From assembly GCA_964459305.1 (NCBI GenBank), contig CAYWNA010000051.1, positions 1 through 61,692 of the forward strand: 61,692 nt of DNA. Direction: 5' to 3'. The DNA comes from CAYWNA01 sp964459305 (GTDB lineage Bacteria; Planctomycetota; Planctomycetia; Pirellulales; Pirellulaceae). The first letter of the stretch is position 1. Every line of letters starts with the position of its first letter. Shown here one piece after another: positions 1 through 7,854 of this stretch. Both the position numbers and the translations under genes were made by a program. The notes beneath the pieces were generated by a model. It was not told the DNA's origin. It made no database searches and saw only the letters and a list, made by a program, of their open reading frames with translations.

Positions 1-2
1 AC

Positions 3-74
3 CTGGAAGAGATGATCAAGCCGACTGGCGACCAGCGTGTCGAGGACGAGTTCGCGAAGATCATGGGCAAGTGA
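3..74 (+). CDS. C-terminal end of an unidentified protein (5' partial)
   Basis: The third frame is open from the window edge and gives 23 residues ending in EFAKIMGK before a TGA at 72-74. The composition, charged and amphipathic with no low-complexity drift, looks like a real protein end. It is too short to assign a family, and the rest of the gene lies outside the window. The other two forward frames hit stops or run into the non-coding stretch that follows. Confidence 0.5.
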   Translation: MEEMIKPTGDQRVEDEFAKIMGK

Positions 75-509
75 GGCCGTGCCGAGCAAGCCGCGGGAGG
101 GTGTGAACCTGACGCTTGAGCGTCGGGGTTCCGCGGCTGGTATGACGATCGGTGACGGTACGGAAGCGGGGCGATGAGGGCGGGTGGCAGCGGGTGTCTT
201 GACACCTGCAAACGGCATTTTGGGGCATTTTTCGGGTGTCAAACCGTGTCGGCGGGAATAGATGAAAACCCTGAAAAAACAAGGATTTCCCTGGGAAACA
301 ACAAAAAACGCCCTAGATTCAAAGGCCAAACCTGAATCCAGCGCGTCTGCCAATTCCGCCACATCCGCGAAGCGCTTCTGTCGTATTTTTATAGACAATG
401 CCAAGGTGTTCTTACAAGAGGGCGAATCGCGCTTTCGTACCGAGAAGGGCGTCGGAGTGGTTTTCCGCGGTGGCCCTTTTGATAGGCCGTGGCAGGCCAG
501 GGGCGCTGG
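75..509. other. Intergenic stretch with tRNA-Leu fragment
   Basis: No convincing gene is seen here. It separates the partial gene at the window edge from the HIT gene, which ends at 510 on the minus strand. It holds a tRNA-Leu 5' half (329-368, minus strand). Just beyond that, still reading on the minus strand, are two small inverted repeats (GATTCA paired with TGAATC, and TTTCCC-A-GGGAAA), each followed by a T-rich run. Confidence 0.5.
329..368 (-). pseudogene. tRNA-Leu(CAG) 5' half, broken after the anticodon loop
   Basis: Read on the minus strand from 368, the sequence follows a bacterial tRNA-Leu closely. It has the acceptor strand GCGGATG, then TG, a D-arm GCG-GAATTGGCAGA-CGC, the 5' anticodon strand CTGGA and a loop TTCAGGT with anticodon CAG. 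The 3' anticodon strand should read TCCAG but reads TTGGC. No variable arm, T-arm or matching acceptor 3' strand follows before the window edge. It therefore cannot fold as a tRNA. It is either a remnant of recombination in a tRNA gene or a tRNA-derived transcript start. A group I intron was considered, but no 3' exon is seen. Confidence 0.7.
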
Positions 510-854
510 CTAACCGGGCGGCCATGTCATTGCGCGTCCTCCCAGGATGTGCATGTGCAGGTGGTACACCTCCTGACCACCGTCCCCGCCACAGTTGACG
601 ACCAGCCGGTAGCCCCCCTCCAGCCCCAGTTGTGCGGCCAGCTTCTTGGCCGTCAGGAAGAGGTGGCCGACGAGTTGCTGATCCGCGTCGGCCAAGTCAT
701 TGACTGTGGGGATCTCCTTCTTTGGAATGAGCAGGACGTGCGAGGGGGCCTGCGGATTAATGTCGTTGAACGCCAAGCACAAGTCATCCTCGTAGATGAT
801 GTCGGCCGGTATTTCGCGATCGATGATCTTCTTGAAAATCGACTTTTCGCTCAT
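510..854 (-). CDS. HIT family (histidine triad) nucleotide-binding protein
   Basis: A 114-residue protein of the HINT branch of the HIT superfamily, whose members hydrolyse nucleoside phosphoramidates or nucleotide conjugates in the cytosol. The histidine triad is seen near the C-terminus as YHLHMHILGGR, followed by the usual WPPG end. The core motif FNDINPQAPSHVLLIPK is also typical. I take the ATG at 854 rather than an upstream one because MSEKSIFKKII matches the usual family start. It lies 25 bp downstream of the S1-domain gene on the same strand and is probably cotranscribed with it. Length and motifs are complete. The physiological substrate cannot be told from sequence. Confidence 0.92.
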   Translation of the reverse strand: MSEKSIFKKIIDREIPADIIYEDDLCLAFNDINPQAPSHVLLIPKKEIPTVNDLADADQQLVGHLFLTAKKLAAQLGLEGGYRLVVNCGGDGGQEVYHLHMHILGGRAMTWPPG

Positions 855-879
855 GAACCCTGCTCCCATTCTTCCTGCT

Positions 880-2592
880 CTACCAGTTCAACCCAAACTC
901 GTCTCCGCCCGATGAACGGCTCGTGCCTCCTTTCAGTTCAGAATGGCGTCTTGGCACGATGGGCTGCCGAAGCGGTTCATCCGGCGTTTGTTCTTTCGTA
1001 TCCGCCTTCTCTTCCGGGTCCGGGACCGGGTGAGCGTCTTTAAGCGACAGCGCGATTCGCTGGGCTTCGGAATCCACGGACAGTACTTTGACTTCGACTT
1101 CGTCGCCCTCGTTCACGACGTTGGTGACTTGAACGACGCGGTGATGAGCTAGTTCTGAGATGTGGATCAAGCCTTCGATGCCCGGCGACAACTTCACAAA
1201 GGCTCCAAAGTTGGCCGTCCGCGTAACGACGCCTTTGACGACCGCGTTCGGCGAAATACGCTCTTCGACATTCGTCCAGGGATGTTCGAGCAGATCGCGG
1301 TACGACAGACCGATCTTGGCGGCTTGCCGGTCGATCTTCTCGATCTTCACTCGCACCTTCTGGCCGACTTCCAAAACTTCGCTGGGGTGGTTCACCCTGT
1401 CCCAACTGAGCTGGCTGACGTGCACCAGGCCGTCAATTCCGCCGATGTCCACGAAGGCGCCAAAATCACGGACATTGCTGACGACGCCCTCGACAACCTG
1501 TCCGACCTCTAATTCCTCCAACAGCTTCTGGCGTTGCTCTTCTCTTTCACGCTCGACGACGGCTCGGTGGCTCAGCACCAGATTTCCTTTGCGCTCGTTG
1601 GCTTCCGTCACCACACACAACAGCTTCTTCTCGTAGTAGTCGGCGTAGCCCTCCACCCGGAATACTTCGATCTGGCTGGCGGGAATGAATCCGCGGATGC
1701 TGCCCACTGTGCACTCAAGACCCCCGGTGTTCGATCCTGTGATACGAGCTTCGACAACGGTGCCTTCGACCAAGTCGGACCAGTCCTGCACATCTACCGA
1801 CGCGCCGGGTACGGTCAGTTCGTACAAGCCGTCATCGGCGTTGTATCCTCTCACTACGACTTCGATCTGCGCTCCAACGGTCGGGGGTTCGCGGAACTGC
1901 CGCAACGACACGACCCCTTGATCGCGCCCACCCAGTGAAAAGAACACGTCGTCGCCATGGATTTTTATGATTGTAGATTGATGATGGGAGTCCGCCTCCA
2001 GCGGCTCGCCGATGCCGGCCTCTCGGTCGGAGATTGTCAATTCGTCCAATGATGCACCACCCAGCGCTGCATCAATTTCACGTTCCAAGTCCGGTGGCAG
2101 CGGATCACGGCCTCGCGGAAGCGGAATTTTTTCACTCGATTCACGGCTCTTTTTGGCCTCAGCGGGTGATGCTCGATCGGGTTTTTCCTCCGGCGGCGGT
2201 TTGTCAGCGGAGCGAGACCTGCCAGCCAGCAGTGGCTTGCTGGACTTGATCTTCTCGCCTACATCAGCATGTCGAGAACCGATCTTGATCCCCCGTCGTG
2301 TGGAAGCGGTGGTGGTCGGCGCCGGCTGTGGCTCGGCGTGGACAGCTTGCTCCTCTGCGGCGTCGTCCGCAGTTGCCGACTCCTCGGTGCGTTCCACGAC
2401 CGTGGCTTCAGCGGCCGGAGCTTCTGCTGGCGTTTCGCGACTCGGCTCCAACGGCTGCGGTTCAGATTGGAGCTCGTCTGGTTCGGCAGACGAAGCCGTA
2501 GTAACGGGGGAGTCGGCGCCAGCGGCAGGCGTTCCAGCCTCCAATGCGGGAGACGCTTCTTCGGAGCCAGTTTGCGTCGGGTCGACGGTCAT
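880..2592 (-). CDS. rpsA: S1 RNA-binding domain protein, ribosomal protein S1-like
   Basis: A 570-residue protein with about 200 residues of Pro/Ala/Glu-rich low-complexity sequence, then four S1 (OB-fold) repeats at about residues 203-263, 270-345, 359-430 and 443-516. Repeats three and four are the most canonical, each with a GVV...FGAFV...GLVH(I/V)S pattern. Proteins of this type bind mRNA on the 30S ribosome. Escherichia coli S1 has six repeats, so this is a shorter form with an acidic N-terminal extension. The ATG at 2592 is chosen (MTVDPTQ) because the open frame upstream of it codes for an implausible Cys/Arg-rich stretch. The HIT gene follows 25 bp downstream. Another S1-domain RNA-binding protein is the alternative to true RpsA. 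Confidence 0.85.
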   Translation of the reverse strand: MTVDPTQTGSEEASPALEAGTPAAGADSPVTTASSAEPDELQSEPQPLEPSRETPAEAPAAEATVVERTEESATADDAAEEQAVHAEPQPAPTTTASTRRGIKIGSRHADVGEKIKSSKPLLAGRSRSADKPPPEEKPDRASPAEAKKSRESSEKIPLPRGRDPLPPDLEREIDAALGGASLDELTISDREAGIGEPLEADSHHQSTIIKIHGDDVFFSLGGRDQGVVSLRQFREPPTVGAQIEVVVRGYNADDGLYELTVPGASVDVQDWSDLVEGTVVEARITGSNTGGLECTVGSIRGFIPASQIEVFRVEGYADYYEKKLLCVVTEANERKGNLVLSHRAVVEREREEQRQKLLEELEVGQVVEGVVSNVRDFGAFVDIGGIDGLVHVSQLSWDRVNHPSEVLEVGQKVRVKIEKIDRQAAKIGLSYRDLLEHPWTNVEERISPNAVVKGVVTRTANFGAFVKLSPGIEGLIHISELAHHRVVQVTNVVNEGDEVEVKVLSVDSEAQRIALSLKDAHPVPDPEEKADTKEQTPDEPLRQPIVPRRHSELKGGTSRSSGGDEFGLNW

Positions 2593-2956
2593 CGGAAACC
2601 TATGTCTTGTGCGGATGTCGGGTCGAGCGGCCGTCCGAGGGCAATTGCTTGACGTAGGTGTTAGTCGGCACAAGCAGCCGATACAACACCCCCAAAAGCA
2701 AGCGGTTCTCAGGGAAGCCGCCAAACAAGGATTAGCGAGCTCATCAGTGTACCACGCCTCGTTCCAACGCGGTAGATACCTCGGAACTACGAGACGAGCC
2801 CTTGGACTCCGTCGTCCGTTCGCATAAAGTTAAGCAAGTAGACGCAAATCGTCTACCGCATCCCCAGGGACGGATTGCCATTCCGTCCTCAGGTATCTTT
2901 TTCGACCGCTTGCCCTTGGGGGTTGGAGATCGGGCCAAACGCAGGAGTGGCAATCG
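2593..2956. other. Divergent intergenic region between the S1-domain gene and the zinc-ribbon gene
   Basis: These 364 bp hold the leaders of two divergent genes. I see no further gene, RNA or clear repeat. An AGGAG ribosome-binding site for the plus-strand gene lies at 2943-2947. Promoters must be here, but no box pair stands out. Confidence 0.4.
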
Positions 2957-3508
2957 ATGGCATTTCAGTTTCAGTGTCCCCAGTGTGTAAACCTGCTCGA
3001 GGCCGAGGAGTCTCAAGCCGGGCAACAGTGCAACTGCCCGTTCTGCAGTACGCTGTTCTTCATCCCCTCGCCCATTGCCCCAGCACCTGGACCGGCTGCC
3101 CCAACTCCGGAGCCCCCAGCGCCGGCGCCGGCTTCGCCAGACCCCCAAGCTCCATTCCCCGGCATTGATCTCGGCGGCCCAGGCGGCCCCGCACCAGCAC
3201 CGCAACCCAGCGATCCGGTGGCCCTTGAATCGAAAGAGCCTGAGCTGCTGCACATCCCGTGTCCCGATTGCCAGGAAATGCTGGAGACTCCGGTGGAGAT
3301 GCTCGACCAGGACGTGATGTGTCCGCACTGCCAAGCACAGTTTCAGTTGCGCCGACAAAACAGCCTCGAGTACAAGAAAAAACAGCAGCAACAGCGGGAG
3401 ATGCGGGAACACAAAGCCAGCAAAGCGTGGTTCAACTGGGCCATTGTCGTGGCGGTTTTGGTGGTGATGTTCCTGCTTTTCCTGATCTTCTCATCTCAGA
3501 GCGAATGA
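2957..3508 (+). CDS. Zinc-ribbon protein with C-terminal membrane anchor
   Basis: A 183-residue protein with two Cys4 zinc ribbons: CPQC...CNCPFC at residues about 8-36, and CPDC...CPHC at about 100-125. A Pro/Ala-rich linker separates them. A Lys/Gln-rich charged segment follows, then one hydrophobic helix near the C-terminus (WAIVVAVLVVMFLLFLIF). The anchor would place the ribbons in the cytosol if the protein is tail-anchored. The start is set by an AGGAG 9 bp upstream. Small zinc-ribbon plus transmembrane proteins like this are frequent in planctomycetes, but I know of no assigned function. It stands alone, divergent from the S1-domain gene. Confidence 0.8.
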   Translation: MAFQFQCPQCVNLLEAEESQAGQQCNCPFCSTLFFIPSPIAPAPGPAAPTPEPPAPAPASPDPQAPFPGIDLGGPGGPAPAPQPSDPVALESKEPELLHIPCPDCQEMLETPVEMLDQDVMCPHCQAQFQLRRQNSLEYKKKQQQQREMREHKASKAWFNWAIVVAVLVVMFLLFLIFSSQSE

Positions 3509-3562
3509 CCTCGTTTTGCAGGCGGCGAACGCAAATGCGCGGAAATCGGTGACATGGGATGG

Positions 3563-4678
3563 CTAATCGTCCATCCGCCTCCAGTCATCATCACCCAGCC
3601 CGATGGCATGCACCGCGATACCCCCCGCTCGATCACCGGGACAGATCATGATAGCGGACAACTCCTGGTTTGTGTGGCAATACTCGACCGTCTTTTCCAA
3701 TCCCATTGCGTAGAACGCAGTGGATAGTGCATCGGCCTGCGCTGCGGTCGGTGCGATAACGGTCGCCGAAAGAACGCCTTCGGCAGGCCAACCGGTGCGA
3801 GGATCTAAAACGTGGCCAAAACGACGGCCTTTGTGGTAGAAGAACTGCGTTCCCGATCCCGACGTCCCCAATGCGCGTTCCTGTAGCCGAACCTCCGCCA
3901 GCCGAGTGTCGGGTCTCAACGGATGCCGCAAAGCGACAGTCCAGCCCTGTCTATCCGGCGGAACGCCGGCACGAGAACCCGCGGCCAGGATGCTGCTCTG
4001 CCCTCCGTGAATCAAGAAGTCCTCGACGCAAGCATCCCGCATCAGGCCCGCACATCGATCCAACGCGTGCCCCTTGCCGATCGCGTTTACGTTGATTTCG
4101 ACGCCTGCTTTGCGAAAGAAGACGGTCTGGGCTTGCCTGTTGAGTTCCAGCCACTTGGTCCCGACGAACTGCAACGCTTTCTCCACCTCTTTCTGATCCG
4201 GAAACCGCCCTTGGCGCCGATAGAATCCCCAGACCTTCGAAAGGGGACCGGTGGTTATGTCGAAGGCACCGCCGGTCGCTTCACATAGATCGACTGCTTG
4301 TTCCAGCAAGGCGAACAGGTCCGGTTCCACGGGCACCGCTTGCTCCGCGGCCCCCCGGTTGATGCCGCTGATCTCGCTGTCGCTGCGGAAAACGCTCATC
4401 TGCCCTTCCATCGCTTCCACCAAGTCGAGCGCCTCCAATGCGACTTCCGGCGCACCAGTATGTTGTCCCGCGTTCAAATAGACCTGAAAGTCGACAGCCA
4501 TCGCATGACGGCCGATTTGGAACAAGAAGGCAGAAGCGCCACCCTCCGAAGCGGCTGGCTGGCTCGAACGAGGTGGCTGAAGGGGTGCCGAGTCGCCGTC
4601 GACCAGATCCTGCAGCGACTGGACGGCTGCATGCCCTTTGAGGAAGTCGCGGCGATTTGTTTTGCGCTGGGAACTCAT
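3563..4678 (-). CDS. apbE: ApbE family FAD:protein FMN transferase
   Basis: A 371-residue member of the ApbE family, which covalently attaches FMN to a Thr/Ser in target flavoproteins such as NqrB/NqrC and RnfG/RnfD. Family motifs seen are GGAFDITTGPLSKVWGF (about residue 136), INVNAIGKGHALD, and HVLDPRTGWPAE (about residue 289). The N-terminus MSSQRKTNRRDFLKG has a twin-arginine-like RRDFLK, but the next 30 residues lack the hydrophobic core of a real Tat signal. Export is therefore doubtful. The ATG at 4678 is preferred over ones at 4687 and 4753 because it opens with this motif. No target flavoprotein gene is adjacent. Confidence 0.88.
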   Translation of the reverse strand: MSSQRKTNRRDFLKGHAAVQSLQDLVDGDSAPLQPPRSSQPAASEGGASAFLFQIGRHAMAVDFQVYLNAGQHTGAPEVALEALDLVEAMEGQMSVFRSDSEISGINRGAAEQAVPVEPDLFALLEQAVDLCEATGGAFDITTGPLSKVWGFYRRQGRFPDQKEVEKALQFVGTKWLELNRQAQTVFFRKAGVEINVNAIGKGHALDRCAGLMRDACVEDFLIHGGQSSILAAGSRAGVPPDRQGWTVALRHPLRPDTRLAEVRLQERALGTSGSGTQFFYHKGRRFGHVLDPRTGWPAEGVLSATVIAPTAAQADALSTAFYAMGLEKTVEYCHTNQELSAIMICPGDRAGGIAVHAIGLGDDDWRRMDD

Positions 4679-5212
4679 AATAGACATCTCTATTTTCAGC
4701 GACGCGCGGCTGTGCGTCCAGATTGCCCGGCTATTTATTCGGCCCGCGGCCAAGTCTGACCCGTAGCCGAACTCGCCAGAGTTTGGTTTTCCCTACGCAG
4801 ACCAAAGTCTGGCGACTTCGGCTACGTGGAGAAAAGCGTCAATCCTGGCCATAGCGGTATGCAGTCATTTCCGGATGCAAGTCCAATCGGAAGCCACGGG
4901 ACAGCGGAAGGCTAGGGGAAATAGACAAAACGTTCGCGTCAAGCAGACTCTACTGGCAGAGCTGCCTTTGATGGATTTTCCGGTGCTAACGAGTCGACAG
5001 ATTAGGTGACACGGAGATCTTGTCTTGATGGCCTTTCTGGCCAAATGCAAATTCTCGTCGCCGAGAGCCTACGGTTTTCGGCCCTGACTATCTGCCTGCG
5101 CTGATTTGAGTGTGGTGGCTCGGCGAAGTGGGCAAACAGTCATTGGGGGTGTTACCGGATATCGGACGGCAGAGTATCGAGGCAAGTTGGTACCCAAGCG
5201 AGGAGAACAAAA
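4679..5212. other. Divergent intergenic region apbE / porin, carrying a palindromic repeat
   Basis: These 534 bp hold the leaders of two divergent genes. One long inverted repeat lies at 4763-4825 and is annotated separately. The rest shows no gene-like frame. A purine-rich AGGAGAACAAAA ends just before the porin ATG at 5213 and is its ribosome-binding site. Confidence 0.5.
4763..4825. repeat. Palindromic repeat, GTAGCCGAA family, copy 1
   Basis: Two 24-bp arms (4763-4786 and 4802-4825) match at 22 of 24 positions as an inverted repeat, with a 15-nt loop. The arms begin GTAGCCGAA and end TTTGG, and contain TCGCCAGA. The two mismatched positions (C/G and G/C) recur in copy 2 at 58640-58706. 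That copy has the same two arms in reverse order, so it is the same element inserted in the opposite orientation. A partial third copy starts at 61676. Confidence 0.9.
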
Positions 5213-6529
5213 ATGACGACAGCGCGGTTATTAGCCCTGGCTGCCTTCGCGGCCGCTTCGATCGTCGGCGCCACAGCCACGGCCCAGTCAATAGGCAAGT
5301 GCAGCGTGGCTGACTCGGAATACCTCTGCAACAAGGATGGCTGTTCCAGAATCCCACTCCTCAGCGCGACCGACACCGGTTCAAACGGCCCCGCTTGCGA
5401 TGCCGGGTGTAGCGGTACGACCGACGCATGTTGTGCGAGCGGCTGCGGCAGTACCTGTGGCGGCTGCTGTGACGAAACTCCCTTTGAGTTGTTTCCACGG
5501 ACATGCTCGGGGTGGAAGATCGGCGGCTGGATCCAGATGGGCTACCACACCGAGGGAGCTAACGGCGATGGTACCAATTTGTTCAACAACTACCCAAGTG
5601 TTGTCCAAATGCAGCAGGCATGGGTGTACGCGGAGAAAGAAGCGAACACGTGCGGCTGCGGTTGGGATTGGGGATTTCGTTTTGACTACGTATATGGCAC
5701 CGATGGTCAAGATACCCAGGCGTTTGGCAATCGATGCGGTGCGTGGGATGAAGACTGGGACAACGGCGGGTACTACGGCCATGCGATACCTCAACTGTAC
5801 ACGGAAGTAGCTTATTGCGACCTGAAGGTCAAAATCGGCCATTTCTACACCATACTCGGTTACGAGACCGTGCCGGCTCCGGACAACTTCTTCTATTCCC
5901 ATGCCTACAGCATGGCCCTGGCCGAGCCCTTTACGCACACGGGCGCTCTAGCCGAATGGACTTTGGGCGACGGCGGGCTGACTCTGTACGGCGGTTGGAC
6001 CCAAGGCTGGGACACGGGCTACAGCAACAATCAAGGGAATACGTTTCTTGGTGGTATCTCCCTGCAGTTGACCGACCACATGTCTATCACCTATGCCACG
6101 ACGATGGGAGATTTCGGCTTCGGTCCCGGTGGCAGCGATTCGGACGCCTACGCACATAGCATCGTGGTGGATTGGGAAATCGCCGATCGTCTGACATATG
6201 TATTCCAGTCGGACTACGGCGACAATCAACTGCTGGTTGACAATATGGCGAGAGGTCTCGCCGGAAACCAGGTGATGACCAATGGCAAGGTTGTCAGCAT
6301 CAACCAGTACCTGCTGTACTCGGTGAATGACTGTTGGGCCTTCGGTACTCGGGCCGAGTGGTTCCGCGCCGGTGGAATGGCGGAGATTATCGACCTGACA
6401 TTCGGTGCAAATATCCGCCCTCACGCGAATCTGCTGATTCGACCAGAGGTCCGCCTCGACGATTTTGATTCTGTGCCCGACCGTCAAGATTCAACCGTCT
6501 TCGGTATCGACGCGATCGTCACCTTCTAG
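5213..6529 (+). CDS. Outer-membrane beta-barrel porin, BBP2-like, with Cys-rich N-terminal segment
   Basis: A 438-residue protein with a cleavable signal peptide (LLALAAFAAASIVGATATAQ). After it comes a short Cys-rich segment of about 60 residues with clusters such as CCASGCGSTCGGCC, and then a beta-barrel-like body. The body alternates aromatic and polar strands and carries motifs typical of planctomycete BBP2-type porins (GWIQMGYHTE, QAWVYAEKE, KIGHFYTILGYE, FFYSHAYSMALAEPFTHTG). It ends in an aromatic residue (IVTF), as outer-membrane barrels do. The role is diffusion of small solutes, with unknown substrate. A strong AGGAG site precedes the ATG. cinA begins 11 bp after its stop and may be cotranscribed. 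Confidence 0.85.
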   Translation: MTTARLLALAAFAAASIVGATATAQSIGKCSVADSEYLCNKDGCSRIPLLSATDTGSNGPACDAGCSGTTDACCASGCGSTCGGCCDETPFELFPRTCSGWKIGGWIQMGYHTEGANGDGTNLFNNYPSVVQMQQAWVYAEKEANTCGCGWDWGFRFDYVYGTDGQDTQAFGNRCGAWDEDWDNGGYYGHAIPQLYTEVAYCDLKVKIGHFYTILGYETVPAPDNFFYSHAYSMALAEPFTHTGALAEWTLGDGGLTLYGGWTQGWDTGYSNNQGNTFLGGISLQLTDHMSITYATTMGDFGFGPGGSDSDAYAHSIVVDWEIADRLTYVFQSDYGDNQLLVDNMARGLAGNQVMTNGKVVSINQYLLYSVNDCWAFGTRAEWFRAGGMAEIIDLTFGANIRPHANLLIRPEVRLDDFDSVPDRQDSTVFGIDAIVTF

Positions 6530-6540
6530 CGAATTTCCCT

Positions 6541-7791
6541 ATGCAAGCTGAAGTGATCGCCATCGGGGACGAGTTGACGAGCGGCCAGCGGTTGGACACC
6601 AACAGCCAGTGGCTCAGCCGGCGATTGGCCGATTTGGGCATCCGCGTGTTGTATCACACGACGGTGGGCGACGATTTGGCGGCCAACGTCGGTGTCTTTC
6701 GCCATGCTCTTGCCCGCGTCGATCTTGTCGTCACAAGCGGCGGTCTGGGACCGACCGCCGACGATCTGACGCGCGAGGCGATTGCCGAGGCAAGCGGGGC
6801 GGAATTGATCCAAAGCGACGAAGCGCTGGACCACATCGAGCGATTGTTCGCTCGTTTCGGGCGTAAAATGCCCGAGCGAAATATTGTCCAGGCGTTGTTC
6901 CCCGAAGGCAGCCGAATGATCCCGAACCCCAATGGCACGGCTCCTGGCATCGACATGGAGATGCCGCGAGACGGTCAGGATCCGGTTCGCCTGTTCGCGC
7001 TGCCAGGCGTGCCGGGAGAGATGCGCGATATGTGGGAAGCAACCATCGAGCCCGCCATCGTCACATCGCTGGGCGCCGATCGCCGGTTCATTCGACATCG
7101 CCTAATCAAGTGCTTCGGTGGCGGAGAAAGCGACATTGAACGAATGTTGCCGGATCTGGTTCGTCGCGGCCGCACTCCAACCGTGGGAATCACGGCGAGC
7201 AAAGCGAGTATTACGCTGAGGATAGCCGCCGAAGGTCCCACGCTGGAAGCCTGCGACGAGCTGATAGAACCGACCGCGGCGATCATCCGCGACTGTCTGG
7301 GCAAGTTGGTGTTCGGCGAAGACGAGGACGAGTTGCACGACGTCGTTATCGGGCTGCTGAAAGAGAGCCAACAGACATTGGCGACAATCGAATGCGACTC
7401 GGGCGGTCTTATGGCTCAATGGCTCAGCGAGGCAGACCCAGAAGGTAGAACTTACTTGGGCGGCGTTGTTGAACGGCACCCGGGCGCCAAAGACGCGCCC
7501 CCGGGGATGAAGCGGGAACGATTCCTCGATGATGCGGACGAACCCAGAGCCATCGTGCGAGGGATGGCCATTGAGTGTCGCGAACGACATGCGGCGGACT
7601 ACGCATTGGCTTTGGGGCCGCTTCCCGACGGCCCGGTCGACGAGTCGACACCACGCAGCGTCCACTTCGCACTGGCAGGGCCGGCCGGCGCGACCGCAAG
7701 AACGGCGCGTTTCGCCGGCCATCCGGACATTCGGAAACCGCGCGCGGTCAAGCAGGCACTGAACCTGCTGCGACTGACGATGGTGGCGTGA
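6541..7791 (+). CDS. cinA: CinA-like protein with degenerate NMN-deamidase domain
   Basis: A 416-residue protein. The N-terminal MoCF/CinA domain is clear (AEVIAIGDELTSGQRLDTNS, VVTSGGLGPTADDLTREA, LPGVPGEMRDMWE). In the family this domain acts as an ADP-ribose pyrophosphatase. The C-terminal region corresponds to PncC, which deamidates NMN, but its key motif ESCTGG reads ECDSGG here and the GIAGP motif is not recognisable. The deamidase may be inactive. The length is normal for CinA. It follows the porin by 11 bp and ends at a strong hairpin terminator shared with the convergent permease gene. Confidence 0.85.
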   Translation: MQAEVIAIGDELTSGQRLDTNSQWLSRRLADLGIRVLYHTTVGDDLAANVGVFRHALARVDLVVTSGGLGPTADDLTREAIAEASGAELIQSDEALDHIERLFARFGRKMPERNIVQALFPEGSRMIPNPNGTAPGIDMEMPRDGQDPVRLFALPGVPGEMRDMWEATIEPAIVTSLGADRRFIRHRLIKCFGGGESDIERMLPDLVRRGRTPTVGITASKASITLRIAAEGPTLEACDELIEPTAAIIRDCLGKLVFGEDEDELHDVVIGLLKESQQTLATIECDSGGLMAQWLSEADPEGRTYLGGVVERHPGAKDAPPGMKRERFLDDADEPRAIVRGMAIECRERHAADYALALGPLPDGPVDESTPRSVHFALAGPAGATARTARFAGHPDIRKPRAVKQALNLLRLTMVA

Positions 7792-7800
7792 GCAATCTAG

Positions 7801-7826
7801 AAACGGCCCGCGAGCGCGGGCCGTTT
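7801..7826. terminator. Bidirectional hairpin terminator between cinA and the NCS1 permease
   Basis: A perfect 12-bp inverted repeat (AAACGGCCCGCG and its complement) flanks a 2-nt centre. The last few base pairs would open to form the loop. The A-tract on one side and T-tract on the other make it usable from both directions. It lies exactly between two convergent genes, 9 bp after the cinA stop and about 28 bp from the end of the permease gene. Confidence 0.85.
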
Positions 7827-7854
7827 CTCTTCAGGAATCCTCTGGACTCGCATC

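Noticed and set aside
260..368. Group I intron in tRNA-Leu
   Set aside because: The fragment carries the whole CAG anticodon and then diverges, and no 3' tRNA exon is seen down to the window edge.
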